Below are positions 34,886 through 47,342 of a DNA stretch of 64,000 nt, one piece after another (position 1 is the first letter of the stretch; each line of letters starts with the position of its first letter). A program made the translations under genes and the position numbers. This DNA comes from Craterostigma plantagineum (taxonomy: Eukaryota; Streptophyta; Magnoliopsida; Lamiales; Linderniaceae). The stretch lies in assembly GCA_027422505.1 (NCBI GenBank), contig JAPQWV010000002.1, forward strand, positions 24,468,501-24,532,500, given 5' to 3'. The notes below the pieces were generated by a model. The model worked only from the letters and a program-made list of their open reading frames with translations. It was not told where the DNA came from and searched no databases.

Positions 34886-35464
34886 GTCCGAAAGCCCACA
34901 GCCCACTAACAACATAACATATAGCTGAGATCTCACCTACTACATTGCACCAATCGATCATTCACCCAAAAGAAGAAGAAATTTCTGCAACTTTTCTATC
35001 AGCGACAGATTCGGATTTCTCACATTTGGAGGGGCAAACGTTGTCCGATTGGCCTGAAATTTTAGGAGAAGGTAGAAGACTCATTGATCTTCATTCTCTC
35101 TGAAGGGATTTTTCATTTTGAGGTATGGTTTGTGAGTTACGAATTTTTTAAGTCTGATGCGATTTTCTGTGCGAATTTGATCTTTATGATCTTGTTTCGA
35201 GTTGTGGTGCTTTTGGAGCTTTAATTTGGTATCATAACTCATGTGGTTGTGTTGTGGGTGTAATCTTGCTGTACTCGAAGTGGTGATAGTGGATTTTGGA
35301 TCGTTTGGTCCCGTGGTTTTTACCCCGTCGATTTGAAGGGGGGTTTTCACGTTATATCGTCGTGTTGATTTCTGTTATTTCGCTGCGTTGATAATTCTTG
35401 GGCTGCTGATACACGTTCTCTGCCATAATAGTTTGTTGGTTTATACCATCCGATCCTAACAGAG

Positions 35465-35476
35465 TAGTATCAGAGC
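35465..35476 (+). other. copia primer binding site
   Basis: TAGTATCAGAGC, one base different from the canonical initiator-Met primer site TGGTATCAGAGC, lies three bases after the 5' LTR. Confidence 0.85.
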
Positions 35477-35512
35477 TTGAGGTTGGTTTTGTCGGTATTC
35501 TTTGATCAGTGC

Positions 35513-38500
35513 ATGATGGAGGCGAATTTGAATAGAATGGTTTGTTTGAACGGCACGAATTATCACAAGTGGAAAGGCAAGATGAAGGATCTTTTATTTG
35601 TGAAGAAATTGCATCTTCCGGTTTTCGCTATAGTAAAGCCCGATTCAGTAACTAATGAAGAATGGGAATTTGAGCATCTTCAAGTCTGTGGCTTTATTCG
35701 GCAATGGGTTGAAGACAATGTATTGAACCATATTGTGAATGAGACACATGCCAAGACGTTGTGGGAAAAGCTTGAGACGTTGTATGCTTCCAAAACAGGT
35801 AACAATAAACTGTTTCTTTTGAAGCAAGCGATGAATTTGCATTATCATGAGAGCAAGTCTATTTCTGACCACATCAATGAGTTTCAAGGATGCTTTGATC
35901 AGTTGTTTGGCATGGGCATTAAGTTTGAATAGGAAGTACTCGGTTTATGGCTATTAAATAAATACTCTTCCTGACTCGTGGGAAAGTTTTGGAATCTTAT
36001 TAACCAACTCGGCTCCTGGTGGATTGGTAACCTTGGAGTATGTCAAGAGTGGCGTCTTGAATGAGGAGGTGAGAAGGAAAACGCAAGGTACTTCGCCACT
36101 TTATGAGGTGTTGATTACTGAAGATAGGGGAGAAGTCGACATGCGAGTCAGAGTTCTAACAACCGAGGCAAGAGCAGAGGAAGAAGCAAGTCAAGATCCA
36201 AAAATAAGGATCTTGGGTGTCATCATTGCGGGAAGAAAGGATATATCAAGAGATATTGCTATAAGTTGAAGAAGGAGAAGTCAAAGAAGAATGTTGACGA
36301 CGGTGATGATCGCGTTAATACCACCACTACTCCAGATAACCTTGTTATTGTCTATGACGACGATGGAATCAATCTTGTGAAAGGCGAGACTAGTTGGGTC
36401 TTGGACAGCGGTGCAGCTTATCATGTTACGGCTAATCGGGAATTCTTTGCATCATATACTCCAGGCGATTTTGGAGTCTTGAAGATGGGCAATGATGGTT
36501 TAGCGAAGGTGATAGGCGTTGGCACTATTTGAATGGACACAGGATTGGGTTCGAAGTTGATATTGAAGGAGGTCAGACATGCTCCTGATGTTCGATTGCA
36601 TCTCATTTCTACTGGAAAGCTTGATGATGAGGGTTATTCTTGCCACTTTGGTGATGGACATTGGAAGATCACTCGAGGCTCTTTGATCGTGGTCGTGGTA
36701 AGAAATTTTCTAATTTGTATTGGTTTAACACCAATGTTTCTGCTAGTGGTGTGAATGCAGTTGATAGCAGGAATTCTTCTAGTCTTTGGCATCGGAGATT
36801 GAGTCACATCAGCGAGAAAGGGCTCGATTGTTTGGCTAAGAAGATTTACTTCCCGGCTTGAAAGGTGCTAAGTTAGACAAATGTGCGCATTGCTTAGCTG
36901 GAAAGCAGAAACAGGTTTCTTTTCATCATCATCCTCCTCACAAGAAGGAGCTTTGCTTGAGTTAGTTCACTCAGATGTTTGTGGTCCTTTGAAGGTGAAA
37001 TCGTTTGGAGGTGCTTCTTATTTTGTCACATTTATTGATGATCATTCACGAAAGTTATGGATTCGCACTTTGAAGTCAAAGGATCATGTACTTGATGCCT
37101 TTATTGAGTTTCATGTTTCTGTTAAGCGGGAGACAGGAAAGAAGTTAAGTGCATCAGAACAGACGACGGAGGTGAATATCGCGGACCATTTGATGCTTAT
37201 TGTCGACGATATGGTATTCAGCATCAGCAAACACCTCCTAAAACTCCACTGAATGGCTTAGCTGAACGAATGAACAGAACATTGATGGAGAGAGTCAGAT
37301 GCGTTCTGTCAGAGGCAAAGTTGCCTCAGCATTTTTTGGGTGAGGCTTTATACACGGTTACTCGGAAGACTCCTCCAGTTGCCTTGCAGGGTGATGTTCC
37401 TAACAAAGTCTGGTATGGTAAGGATGTCTCATATGACCACTTGAGAGTTTTCGGGTGCAAGTGTTTTGTGCATGTCCCAAGAGATGAGAGATCAAAGTTG
37501 GATGCCAAAACAAGACAGTGCATTTTTCTTGGTTATGGCGATGATGAGTTTGGCTACAGATGTTATGATCCCGTTGATAAGAAGCTTATCAGAATCCGTG
37601 ATGCTATCTTTATGAAGGATCAGACGATTGAGGATATCGAGAAGACGAAAAGTTAGAAAAGTCAGTTATTCAGAAAGACCACTTGATTGATTTGGATCAC
37701 ATACTTACACCAAATCCAAGTGATGCTGAGAATCAACCCGATGATCATGTTGCTGATGATGTTGCTCAGCTGGAGGAGACACATGTTGACTTGCCAGAAC
37801 CTTCTGTTAGAAGATCTACGAGAGAGAGACGACCTTCTACTCGTTATTCATCCGATGAGTTCGTACTTCTTACTAGTGAAGGTGAGCCAGGGAATTACGA
37901 TGAAGCCATTCATAGTCCAGATGGAGAAAAGTGGATTGCTTCTATGGAAGACGAGATGGATTCCTTACGAGTAAATGACACGTATGAACTGGTGGAGGTT
38001 CCTAAAGGTAAAAGGGTCTTGAAGAACATGTGGATTTACAAGGTGAAGCATGAAGAGCACTCACTTTCTCCCAGATTTAAATCCAGGTTGGTTGTCAAAG
38101 GCTTCAGTCAGAAGCAGGGGATTGATTTTAGTGAGATTTTTCGCCAATTGTGAAGATGACTTCTATTCGTGTTGTTTTGGGTTTGACAGCGAGTCTTGAT
38201 TTTGAGATTGAACAGAAGGATGTCAAGATTGTTTTTCTTCGTGGTGACCTTGATGAAGAAATTTATATGAAGCAGCCTGAAGGTTTTGTTCAGAAAGGAA
38301 AGGAGAATTATGTCTGCAAATTGAAAAAGAGCTTGTATGACTTGAAACAAGCTCCGAGGCAATGGTATAAGAAGTTTGAGTCGGTGATGATTCAAGAAGG
38401 GTATAAGAAGAATGATACTGACCATTGTATTTTTATGCAGATATTCCCCGATGACGATATCATCATTTTGTTACTTTATGTTGATGATAATTATTATAGG

Positions 38501-39447
38501 TTCTTCTCCATCTCGAATTTATAAGTTAACAAAGGACTTGAGCAAGCATTTTTCGATGAAGGATTTGGGGCCGGCTCAATGCATTCTTGGGATGAGGATC
38601 ACACGTGACCGAAAAGAGAAGACGTTGTGGTTGTCTCAAGAAAAGTACATCGAAAAGGTACTGCAACGCTTTAGCATGGATAGAGCTAAATCGGTAAGTA
38701 CTCCACTTGCTACCTTTATTAGATTGAGCATGACACAGTGCCCGACAGACGAGAAAGAAAAAGAAGTTATGGACCGAGTTCCCTATTCATCTGCTGTTGG
38801 TAGTCTTATGTATGCTATGGTGTGTACTCGACCCGATTTAGCTCATGCAGTTGGAGTTGTGAGTATATTCATGTCTAATCCAGGAAAAGAGCATTGGAAC
38901 GCTGTGAAATGGATTTTGAGATATCTCCGAGATACGTCCAACATGAGATTGTGTTTCGGTTCTGACGAGCCTATTTTTGTTGGTGTTATATAGATTCAGA
39001 TCTGGGCGGAGATATGGATACGAGGAAATCTACTTCGGGCTATTTGATTACTTTTGCAAGGGGGGCTGTTTCTTGGCAGTTCAGACTTCAAAAGTGTATT
39101 GCTTTGTCTACGACAGAAGCAGAGTTTATTGCTAGACGGAGACTTGCAAAGAGCTTCTTTGGATGAAGAACTTCATGAGTGAGCTTGGTTTTGATCAGCA
39201 AAGGTATGTCTTATTCTGTGACAGCCAGAGTGCGATTTATCTCAGTAAGAATCCGACGTTTCACGGGAAATCGAAGCATATAGATATGCGGTATCATTGG
39301 ATTCGTGAGATTTTGGATTCCAAGCAGCTTGAAGTTGAGAAGATTCACACCGATGATATTGGCGCTGATATGATGACTAAGTCATTGGTGAGATTGAAAT
39401 TTGAAGCTTGTTGTATGATCGCCGGTTTGGCGATTTCCTCCACATAG
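35513..39447 (+). pseudogene. Tork-type copia gag-pol, multiply frameshifted
   Basis: Gag opens at ATG 35513 (NRMVCLNGTNYHKWKGKM) and stops at 35932. Protease is readable at about 36390-36430 (SWVLDSGAAYHVT) and stops at 36532. The integrase zinc region (SLWHRRLSHISEKG) is at 36780, and the core (VHSDVCGPLKV, FIDDHSRKLWI) at 36960-37060. The second and third catalytic parts are damaged around 37150-37250, and the integrase resumes at 37270 (NRTLMERVRCVLSEAKLP). RT spans 38000-38520 with LLYVDDN intact at about 38480, followed by a shift; the RT tail and RNase H run to 39447 (YCDSQSAIYLSKNP, HIDMRYHWIRE). At least eight breaks are seen. Confidence 0.85.
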
Positions 39448-39462
39448 TTGGAGGGAGAGATT
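39447..39462 (+). other. copia polypurine tract
   Basis: TTGGAGGGAGAGATTT lies directly before the 3' LTR, the typical position and composition. Confidence 0.85.
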
Positions 39463-40056
39463 TGTTGGGTTTGGGCTCCCAACTTTGTGTCCAAAAGCCC
39501 ACAGCCCACTAACAACATAACATATAGCTGAGATCTCACCTACTACATTGCACCAATCGATCATTCACCCAAAAGAAGAAATTTCTGCAACTTTTTCTAT
39601 GAGCGACATACTCGGATTTTTCACGTTTGGAGGCGCAAACGTTGTCCGATTGCTGAAATTTCAGGAGAACGTAGAAGACTCATTGATCTTCATTCTCTCC
39701 GAAGGGATTTTCATTTCGAGGTCTGGTTTGACGTTACGAATTTTTGAAGTCTACTGTGATTTTCTGTGCGAATTTGATCTTTATGTTCTTGTTTGGAGTT
39801 GTGGTGCTTTTGGAGCTTTGATTTGATACCGTAGCTCATGTGGTTGTGTTGTGGGTGTAATCTTGCTGTACTCGAAGTGGTGATAGTGGATTTTGGATCG
39901 TTTGGTCCCGTGTTTTACCCCGTCGATTTGAAGGGGGTTTTCCACGTTATATCGTCGTGTTGCTTTCTGTTATTTCGCTGCGTTAATAATTCCTGGGTTG
40001 CTAATACACGTTCGATGCCATAATAGTTTGTTCGTTTATACCATCCGATCCTAACA
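39463..40056 (+). repeat. copia 3' LTR, 594 bp
   Basis: It pairs with the split 5' LTR and shows what the LTR looked like without the hAT. Chance ORFs here are not genes. Confidence 0.94.
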
Positions 40057-40061
40057 GAGAA

Positions 40062-40719
40062 TAATGTTGTTTTTATTTTATTGTAGAGGAATGAATGTGT
40101 TTTTTTTATGAGAGGAAAAGAAGTATTCGCTTGACACTCTGATTTCTTATATTGTCACATGCATGCACTGGTATGAAGGAGAAATGCTCACGCTCTACAT
40201 TCTCCAAGTAAGAAAAATCAAAGAAATAATTCAATGCTAGAGATATGGTGAGATGAGATCTGCATGCTCCATATCATGCGTGATCTAACTTTCAGATTTT
40301 TGTTTGTTTTTTTCTTGACTTCTTGCGACTCCTTGGCTGCTTTCCTTCATCTTAATTTTTCCTTTTTTTATTATTTTTCTTTGAACTCATTTGATTTGAG
40401 CTTATCCAACAAAGAAACGATTACACACAAACATACATACGTTGCTAGTTTACAATAAGATTGCAATAAACCGAAAAACTACTACAACATGCAATTGTAA
40501 ACAATAGTTCCTTTGCACGTTTCGTGCATATATTTTTCGTCGTCCAAATCTCATGTACGCCTCGGAAAAAAAAATCTCATGTACCCCTTACTCTCTCGGT
40601 AAGGCTCCGTTTTATTCGTGTATTATACATAAAAAGTATGTTATATGGTACCTCCATCACTAATTAATACATATAGTTTTATTTCGATAGGAAACGATTT
40701 TTCGCATCGGTGCCGACAT
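40062..40719. other. host DNA, 3' flank of proline-rich gene copy 2
   Basis: No gene is seen. The segment from about 40430 to 40620 is a diverged copy of about 9240-9420, so it belongs to the duplicated unit. Confidence 0.6.
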
Positions 40720-40969
40720 TCAAGGAGGCAGAATAGGAAAATCAACAATTGGAGCAGAAGCGGTGTAGGAGAAGGTTATAGTCGTTCCGATTGTAATTGT
40801 CGAGATTGAAGGTGGTGGTGGTGGTGGTGGAGGAGATGGTTGCCAGGCAAAGGAAATAGTAGAGAGCTGAGTCCACGCCGGACGCAAATGAAAGCGTTGC
40901 ATTGGTGCTCGAAAAGAGAGAGGACGGCGCAAGGGCCGAGATTAGAACACAAACTTCAAGGAATTCCAT
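40720..40969 (-). pseudogene. small secreted proline-rich protein, copy 2, short repeat
   Basis: The ATG at 40969 begins MEFLEVCVLISALAPSSLFS, closely related to the signal peptide of copy 1 at 10088. The proline repeat is contracted to about eight prolines (GGT run at 40811-40836). The conserved tail ISTITIGTTITFSYTASAPI is again in a different frame from the signal peptide, as in copy 1; the frame from the ATG ends as NLDNYNRNDYNLLLHRFCSN. Because both copies show both readings, either one frame is the real end or an unseen intron joins them. TATA-like box at 41016-41023. Confidence 0.45.
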
Positions 40970-41030
40970 GTTGTTACTATTTTTTGCCTTGTGAGATTGG
41001 TGTGGTGTTGAGTCCTTTAAATAGGCCAAC

Positions 41031-43717
41031 TTGCATATTTGTTTGTTTCCATGCTTTTTGCCCCATAGGAGCGGCGTAATAGGTTATATTTAGGGCTTAA
41101 TTGTAAGAGTTTAACATGAACACACACATGCATTTCTACTTGTAGTATAAAACAAGACGAGGACTGCCACACGTTGTGCGGCTATGAGGAGGTTGTAGCC
41201 CGGAGTATGAATCCTACAAAATAGAAATACGTATAGATAAGTGTATAACATATGTATTAAGAATTTTAACACATACCTGGGTTTTGAGTTATTTTTTAAG
41301 TTGCAAAACTCAGAGCTTGCTATGTTCGGTACTAATTCGGACGTGTTGCTGTGCATTGTAGAGGATTCGTACTATTCTTCGAAAATCTTTACTGTATAAG
41401 GGCCAGTGTGGAGCAGCAGTAGGAAAATCTATATTCCGCCGGCAACTGCAGCATTGATGGAGAGGGTTTAGTGACACTGGCAAAATAAAAAATAAGGACC
41501 AGTTACATAAAGAAACAAAAAATAACATAGAAGACCTTTTTCTAACGAACAACAAAAAGTCGGTGGTTCTAACGAGCAAGATGGCGAAGGCTTTGTGATG
41601 AAATATGTTCATAGTTTTGGAGATTGAGAGCTTCACCTTTTCTAACAAACAACAGAAAGTTGGTGGTTCTAAATATATTTGTCTCGCGTTGCAAAACTCA
41701 CAACTTGCTACGTTTGGCAGTAAATCAGGCGTGTTTGATATATGTTGTAAAGGATCTAATACTACTTAATTTGTACCGTTTTCTAGCTCGTTCATTTTTC
41801 ATTTCTCTACCTTCCTCTAAGGAACCATATTTTTTTCTGTTGTTTTTTATCATTTTATTTATTCAACAATATAGATAGTTTGTACAAATAAACTTCAGAA
41901 TATAGTGAGACGCTACTATAATTATTCCCAATTGTAATAGCCATAAATAAATAAACAGGGAAAACAAAGACTAATTTCGAACAAAACAAAAAAATAATGA
42001 GTTAGACGATGTGTATGAAGATTAGGGTAAGTGGATTCTCCGGTTTCTCGAAGTGTGGCAATCTTCAACTATTCCAACCTGAAACATGTGAGCCAAAATC
42101 GTAAAATAGAAATTATAACCATAGGGAAAAAAGCATATAGAAGAAGATGAATTGTCATTTAGCAATTTTTTCAATGCATTAAAAACGCAACACAATATGC
42201 AAGCGTGTGGATGCGCTATTTTTTTCATTGGTTTTCATTTGCAATTAGTAAAAGTCCAAGGAAAAACTACAACTGCTCGGTAAATGTGGTGCATTTTTTG
42301 TCGTAGTTAACTAATAATGCAGTGTGAATTTAGAAGGGGTCGCGACTTGATCGGAACGTGAGTAAACAAAGTATTATGTTTCAGCGGCTAAGATGATGTC
42401 AAGGTTCACATAAGTGAGACTGATGATATTTAAGTACGGCACATTAAAGTGAAGTAACAAATAGTGATGCTACACATCCAAGCCACAAAGGAAGGCGAAT
42501 CGTACGCAATGGTTATGATCGAGGTCTACAGTTTCGGCAGCTCTCTAATGTAATTGTCTAGCTCAAAGGAGTCAAATCCTAGAAGACAGCACAAAGTCCT
42601 TCACTAATTACGGAATTAACATCTTGTAGAAACATTAAGTCGGAAACAAAGCTGGCAAGAAATTAAATTGGGAAGAAGACGATGGCTGCTTTGTTTAATG
42701 GTTGTCATGAAATGGCTTTATCAAAGCACCTACAGTGAGAGACACGATTATGGCGGTATAACTGATTACTAAAGATTTATGACAATAGCAGCGAAAACAT
42801 CCCAAAGACCATTCTGCGAAAGTCTATGAAGTGTCTACGTCTCCAATCAAAGCATACTCACTCGAGGCTAAGTCTGTGATTCGTAGTTGGGCTTGGGACA
42901 TAGCCGAAAACCTTTGCACAAACGACGACGAGCGAACCGTCAAGGCCGGGCAAAAACGGGGAAGGCCGACATGCTTATGGCTGACAACGAGGCATCAAAG
43001 ACAAGGCTCAAACATTGGTGGCCAAGTTTGGGCTGAAGTCCGACCTTGCTGAGTAATAGGTTTCAAGCCGAGGTGGCTGGAGGATGGTGGAAAGCAGAAA
43101 CCCCATGGCCAACGACGAACCAAGGCCCAACATAGGCAAGACAGAGGACCAATCCAGCACAACCTCGGTTGAACTCGCTCAGACTAAATTGAAACCACTG
43201 TCTCCTCCTCTCCTCCTTCCTATGCAACTTTGTGAAGGTGGATCCACCTCCCGCTCCTCCTTCCCATGCATCCTCCACCACTTGCAAAAGCTAGCAGTTG
43301 GCGATTCGTTAAATATGAAGAGTTTACTTAGTTTTTTCCGTTTCTTTTGTGTATCAAAATTCAGCATACGCTTTTGCTAGATATAGTAGTACATAGGATT
43401 TATGTGCAACTACTCATTAAAACTCCTGAATTCGAATGCTCATTTTTCGTTTCCTCTTAAGTGGGAGATTTGTGGATGAACAAAATCTTCATCATCGTTT
43501 GTATTAAAATCATTGCTTATTTGACTCATCGTCATTCGATTTTTGACACGTTTCGTACATAGCGAGTCGGATCGATTCATTTTTTTTTGTGTAAAACGCG
43601 AAAAAAAAAACTACAAGAAAACGACATTCGGCAAATATCAAATACGAACAAACAGTAGCAACAACAAAAAAAAAACAGAAACCAACCTAAAAAAAGAAAA
43701 GAAAAGAAAATTCAAGC
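41031..43717. other. intergenic DNA with local direct repeats, no supported gene
   Basis: Two direct-repeat pairs are visible: about 41300-41378 with 41688-41767 (GTTGCAAAACTCA and following), and 41530-41575 with 41633-41675 (TTTTCTAAC..AACAACA and following). Short ORFs at 42831-43380 have no recognisable domain. The stretch ends at the DGD2 stop codon. Confidence 0.55.
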
Positions 43718-45551
43718 CTAAAAAGCCCATTTCCGCGAAGGGTTCAACGGCCTCTTCGACGGCAGGGAAAGCCCTACATCGTTAAGCTGCTCTTCGTCGG
43801 GCTGAGTGCTGAAAAATCCCGTCCCCACGAAATGTATGTAGGCCGACGCGTCGTCTAAATTGCTCCTAAGGCTCAGCGATTTCGACATGAAGATCTTCGA
43901 CGGCTTTTTCTCCAATTTCTTCGAACCATTGCCATCACCTCTTTCGTCGAGCTGAGCAGATCTTAGGAATCTCTCGGTAGCAGCTTCCCATGAGAGCTCG
44001 TGCCTCTGTTCGTCGGTTAGAGGAGTTGGCTCGTCTTCTAACAACGCCTTGAGAGATTCCCTGACGAAGCCCTCGTCGTCGTTGTAAGTTCGGCAGTTGG
44101 GAAACTGTTTGAAGAAGTCGTTCGAGCAGTGGTTTGCGCATATTACGATTTTGCCCATGGCCAGCGCTTCCGCCGTCGTGGTGCAGACCACGTCGGTGGT
44201 GCTTGGGTTGAGGAATACCTTGTAGCTACGGGATATGGAAAGAAAGCAAAAAAAAGGAAGGTAAGGCGTAAAAGGCAGTACGGTCATCTCCAGCGCACAA
44301 CACAAAAATACAGTCAAATTTACGCAAAAAAAAATACCCATTTTAGTGTTACACGAAAACGGCGTAACACTGTTCATCAACGCAATAATAGTGTTAAATT
44401 GACAGTTCTATAGGAGATGGAGAATGCTCTAAAAGGACTAAGATATCCTAGAAAAAAGGCGTGCGTGTACTTACTCGTGGAATAAGGGATCGCCGTGATC
44501 ACGCCCAGGGTGCACCCTAACGGTTATATTGAGGTTTTCGGCGGCTTCTTTGACTTCGTCGGAGTCTTCCCCGCTCCCATATAGGTCGACTTCGAGGCCC
44601 GTTAGGTCGTCCTGGTTGTCTTCTAGAAGCTTCAGCAGCTCTCTGTAGCCTTTGCTCCACACCATTTTCCCTATGTAGTAGGCAGCGCCTTTTGTCAAGG
44701 CCTGAGGATTCCCATTTTCTTGCTGCTCTCTCTTCTTCATGCCAATGTCGAGGAATCTAGGGTTTACTCCGTGAACGTTGCAGACGACTGAACGAGGCAG
44801 TTCTTGGGTCGCTGCAGAAAGTCGAATCACCTGATATATTTGTGTAAGATTGGTCAGCTATTTGCAGCGATCAAATAAAAATCGAAGCAAGTTCAAGCCA
44901 AGAGCAGTAGTACCCTGTGGCAATATATGTCGACAACCCAACTGTTTAGGTACTTGAGAAAGAAGGCTTGGAGTCGACCATTGTTTTCTCTCCTCACATA
45001 CTCCAAATAATTCGTGTGTACCACTCCTATGACCAGTCGAAACTTCGATTTCCATCTCTTTCCATGGTGGTACCAAGTGAGGTGCTCGGGCTCCTCGAGG
45101 ACGGCGACGTCTGCCTCTTCGTCGGGGATCACTTGGGTTATATCTCCGAGGGCAAGGATACTCCTTTTGTGCTGAGAAAACTGCACAGCCAACGAATGAA
45201 ATGCAGAAATTTCAGGAAAAAGGGCCAAGACTAAGATGATACAAAAATGTTCATGTATGGTCGACTTACTCTTCCTGGATAGAAACATATAGAGAATCTC
45301 GATTTGAGCCCAGACCTCTCCTCGAGCCAGTGGCGTACGTACTGTTCTTGTTCTGAGGGCGAATGGAAAGTGATGTTGTTGGGGAAGACGCGTTCTTGAT
45401 CGCAGAGCTTCAACCAAGGTATGACCAAAGTGACTTGTCGATCGTCGTCTTTGGCTAGATATGCAGCGCGGAACAGAGGGTTGACAGCAGTCCCAGTCAG
45501 CCATGGAAGGCTCGCCGTAGTGAATATAGCTATATGTTGCTTCTTATCCAT
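43718..45551 (-). CDS. DGD2: digalactosyldiacylglycerol synthase 2 (DGD2-type), 4 coding exons
   Basis: Exons on the minus strand are 45551-45270, 45180-44914, 44830-44475 and 44225-43718, all with GT-AG introns, joining to 470 codons in frame; Arabidopsis DGD2 is 473. The enzyme adds a second galactose from UDP-galactose to monogalactosyldiacylglycerol at the outer plastid envelope, with a role in phosphate shortage. Motifs: TASLPWLTGTAVNPLFRAAY at residues 13-32, HTNYLEYV, HGVNP near 203, GKMVWSKGY near 237, and the GT4 donor-binding stretch STTDVVCTTTAEALAMGK near 310-327 with Glu321. The long N-terminal extension of DGD1 is absent, which places it with DGD2. It has no visible break. The 5' region has a phosphate-response box candidate (46357-46364). 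Confidence 0.96.
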
Positions 45552-46431
45552 AAACTTGATAGATTAATTACGCCCAATACCAGCCTTATACGAAGAATTG
45601 CACGGAAAGATTAAGAACTCAATGAAAAATCGACGTAGGGTACTTTCCTGCTGCTGTCATAAAGTAAAACAATAGTCACAAATCATTTTCATACTCGTAT
45701 CGCGCATTGAAAAAGGTGTAGTATAATGATTCGCCATAGCCTTTTTCCAAATTCATCTTAAGCACACAAGGAAGCTAAAAGGGGCCATATCTGATTTGTT
45801 TCAACAACATCAAAAGCTAATTGCTAAGTTTCGATTCTATTTCGATTCAGACGAATAATCAAAACAGGGGAGAATTTTACCATCAACAGGGAGCGGAAAA
45901 AAATTAAAATCAAATATGATGCATTAACGATAGCTGAAATCATCACCCGCCCGAACTAGGAAATCAAACACCAGTGCAATCCATCAATCGGAAAAATCGA
46001 CGCCATACAAATTTCGGGGATCCACTCGTGAAGCAAAAGCATCATATCAATCGGTTGAGTGAAGAAAACATACCTTTCCGAATAGAGCTAAAAATCGATA
46101 GGGAAAACAATCGACGCGGAAGAAAATTAATCAACGATCAGCGCGATTCTTATACGCGAAGAGCTGGAGATGGCGTGGCGAGCTGGCAAAAAATATAATA
46201 TTTTCTTTGCAGCAACGAGTAATTTGCTTGCTTGACGTAGGAATCTTGGCGTTGGAACTTGGAAAGAAGGTTCGTCACGCGCTCGGCATGTGATCGTTGT
46301 ATTCACGACCGTTGAAACGATTGGTTAACTGAAGCGAGCGCTGACGTCATAAGTGGAATATTCCGAAATGCTCACACTTCGGTTATTTGTTCTTTATTTC
46401 AAAATTTTGACCGTAAGGCTCATGTAATTAT
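45552..46431. other. DGD2 5' region and promoter
   Basis: This holds the DGD2 leader (minus strand) and probably a 5'-UTR intron. A GAATATTC palindrome is at 46357-46364. No other gene is seen. Confidence 0.5.
46357..46364. promoter_or_regulatory. candidate P1BS (PHR1-type) box
   Basis: GAATATTC fits the palindromic consensus GNATATNC bound by PHR1-like factors in phosphate starvation. It lies about 806 bp upstream of the DGD2 ATG. An 8-mer this degenerate occurs often by chance. Confidence 0.35.
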
Positions 46432-47166
46432 GGGGGTGTTTGTTTCCGCGATCCAACATCATGTTGATACTCACATCACCGTGATGTGGATCAATGTTAT
46501 ATATCATTATCGTGTTTGTTTTGAGGTGATATTTCATTTTGCATATCAATGTGATATTGAATATTATGTTTGTTTAATTGCAGTAATGTGTGTGGTGATG
46601 TTGTATAAATGTCATATTTAACTTTATGTATATTTGTTAAGGTAATATTTTAAATAATAGTTATTAATATTTGAAAATTCTTTTTTTAAAGCTTTTAGAC
46701 GTAGATTTTTAAATGAGTTATGAATTATAAGCATTTATATAATTCTTCAATATAATTATTTTAGTATTTTTTTAAGCTTTAATAGATTAATCAATTATTA
46801 TTTATAAGTTTATAATCCTTCAACATGATTCTTTTATTTTTTAAGCATTAAATATAAATTTCTTAAGATTTAAGATATGCCAGTTATGTAATTTAATAAG
46901 AGGAATAAGGGTATATATAAGGAATGATGTTAAAAAATAAGGAATAATTTTGTCCAGAAAAATATTGAAAATATCACCACATCACGGAGATGTAGGATCA
47001 TCCTGCTTTTTTGGGGTGATCCAAAAGATGGAATATCAACCCCCTTTGATTACCTCGGTGATCCTCCATCACGGTGATGACTCATCACCCCTGATAAACA
47101 AACACGGTAATGATGAAAACAATGGGAGGATCACGGTTGGAGGATCATCCCAAAACAAATACCCTC
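46432..47166. mobile_element. MITE-like element with inverted ends
   Basis: The left end GGGGGTGTTTGTTTCCGCGATCC and the inverted right end GAGGGTATTTGTTTTGGGATGATCC share the form GGGTRTTTGTTT. Words such as ATCACCGTGATG and TCACGGTGATGA recur inside in both orientations. The target duplication is not clear (possibly TA or TTA), so the superfamily is unassigned; the ends look like PIF/Harbinger-type MITEs. No transposase is encoded. Confidence 0.55.
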
Positions 47167-47342
47167 TAGAAATATATACATTTTTAGTTGCCTTCTTACA
47201 ATTATCTTTCAAATTCCATGCTATGACAAATAGGGGAATGATTTGCTTTGTGAAGCAATTGAACATAAATGGCTAATATTGTCCTATAGAGGTGAATGTA
47301 AATCAGCATCTAATGCTTGAAATTTTAGCACTTTTATCCATA

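Larger units (their letters stand above)
31609..35461 (+). repeat. copia 5' LTR split by hAT
   Basis: The LTR is 31609-31640 plus 34894-35461 around the hAT insertion, about 600 bp in all, against 594 bp for the 3' LTR. It starts TGTTGGGTTTGGG and ends CCGATCCTAACA. Confidence 0.93.
31609..40056 (+). mobile_element. Ty1/copia element, Tork (Tnt1-like) type, with nested hAT
   Basis: TG at 31609 and CA at 40056 are flanked by the perfect duplication GAGAA (31604-31608, 40057-40061). The order after the 5' LTR is initiator-Met primer site, gag, protease, integrase, RT, RNase H, polypurine tract (39447-39462) and 3' LTR; integrase before RT is the copia order. The RT wording KSLYDLKQAPRQWYKKF is Tork/Tnt1-like. 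Many frameshifts and an integrase deletion make it inactive. A 3.2-kb hAT transposon sits 32 bases inside the 5' LTR. Confidence 0.94.

Noticed and set aside
42831..43380. short plus-strand ORFs between the proline-rich copy 2 and DGD2
   Set aside because: No domain, no splice logic and no conserved neighbours; not enough to call a gene.
44893..45504. 203-codon minus-strand ORF
   Set aside because: It is DGD2 exon 2 read through its introns; the spliced model explains it.
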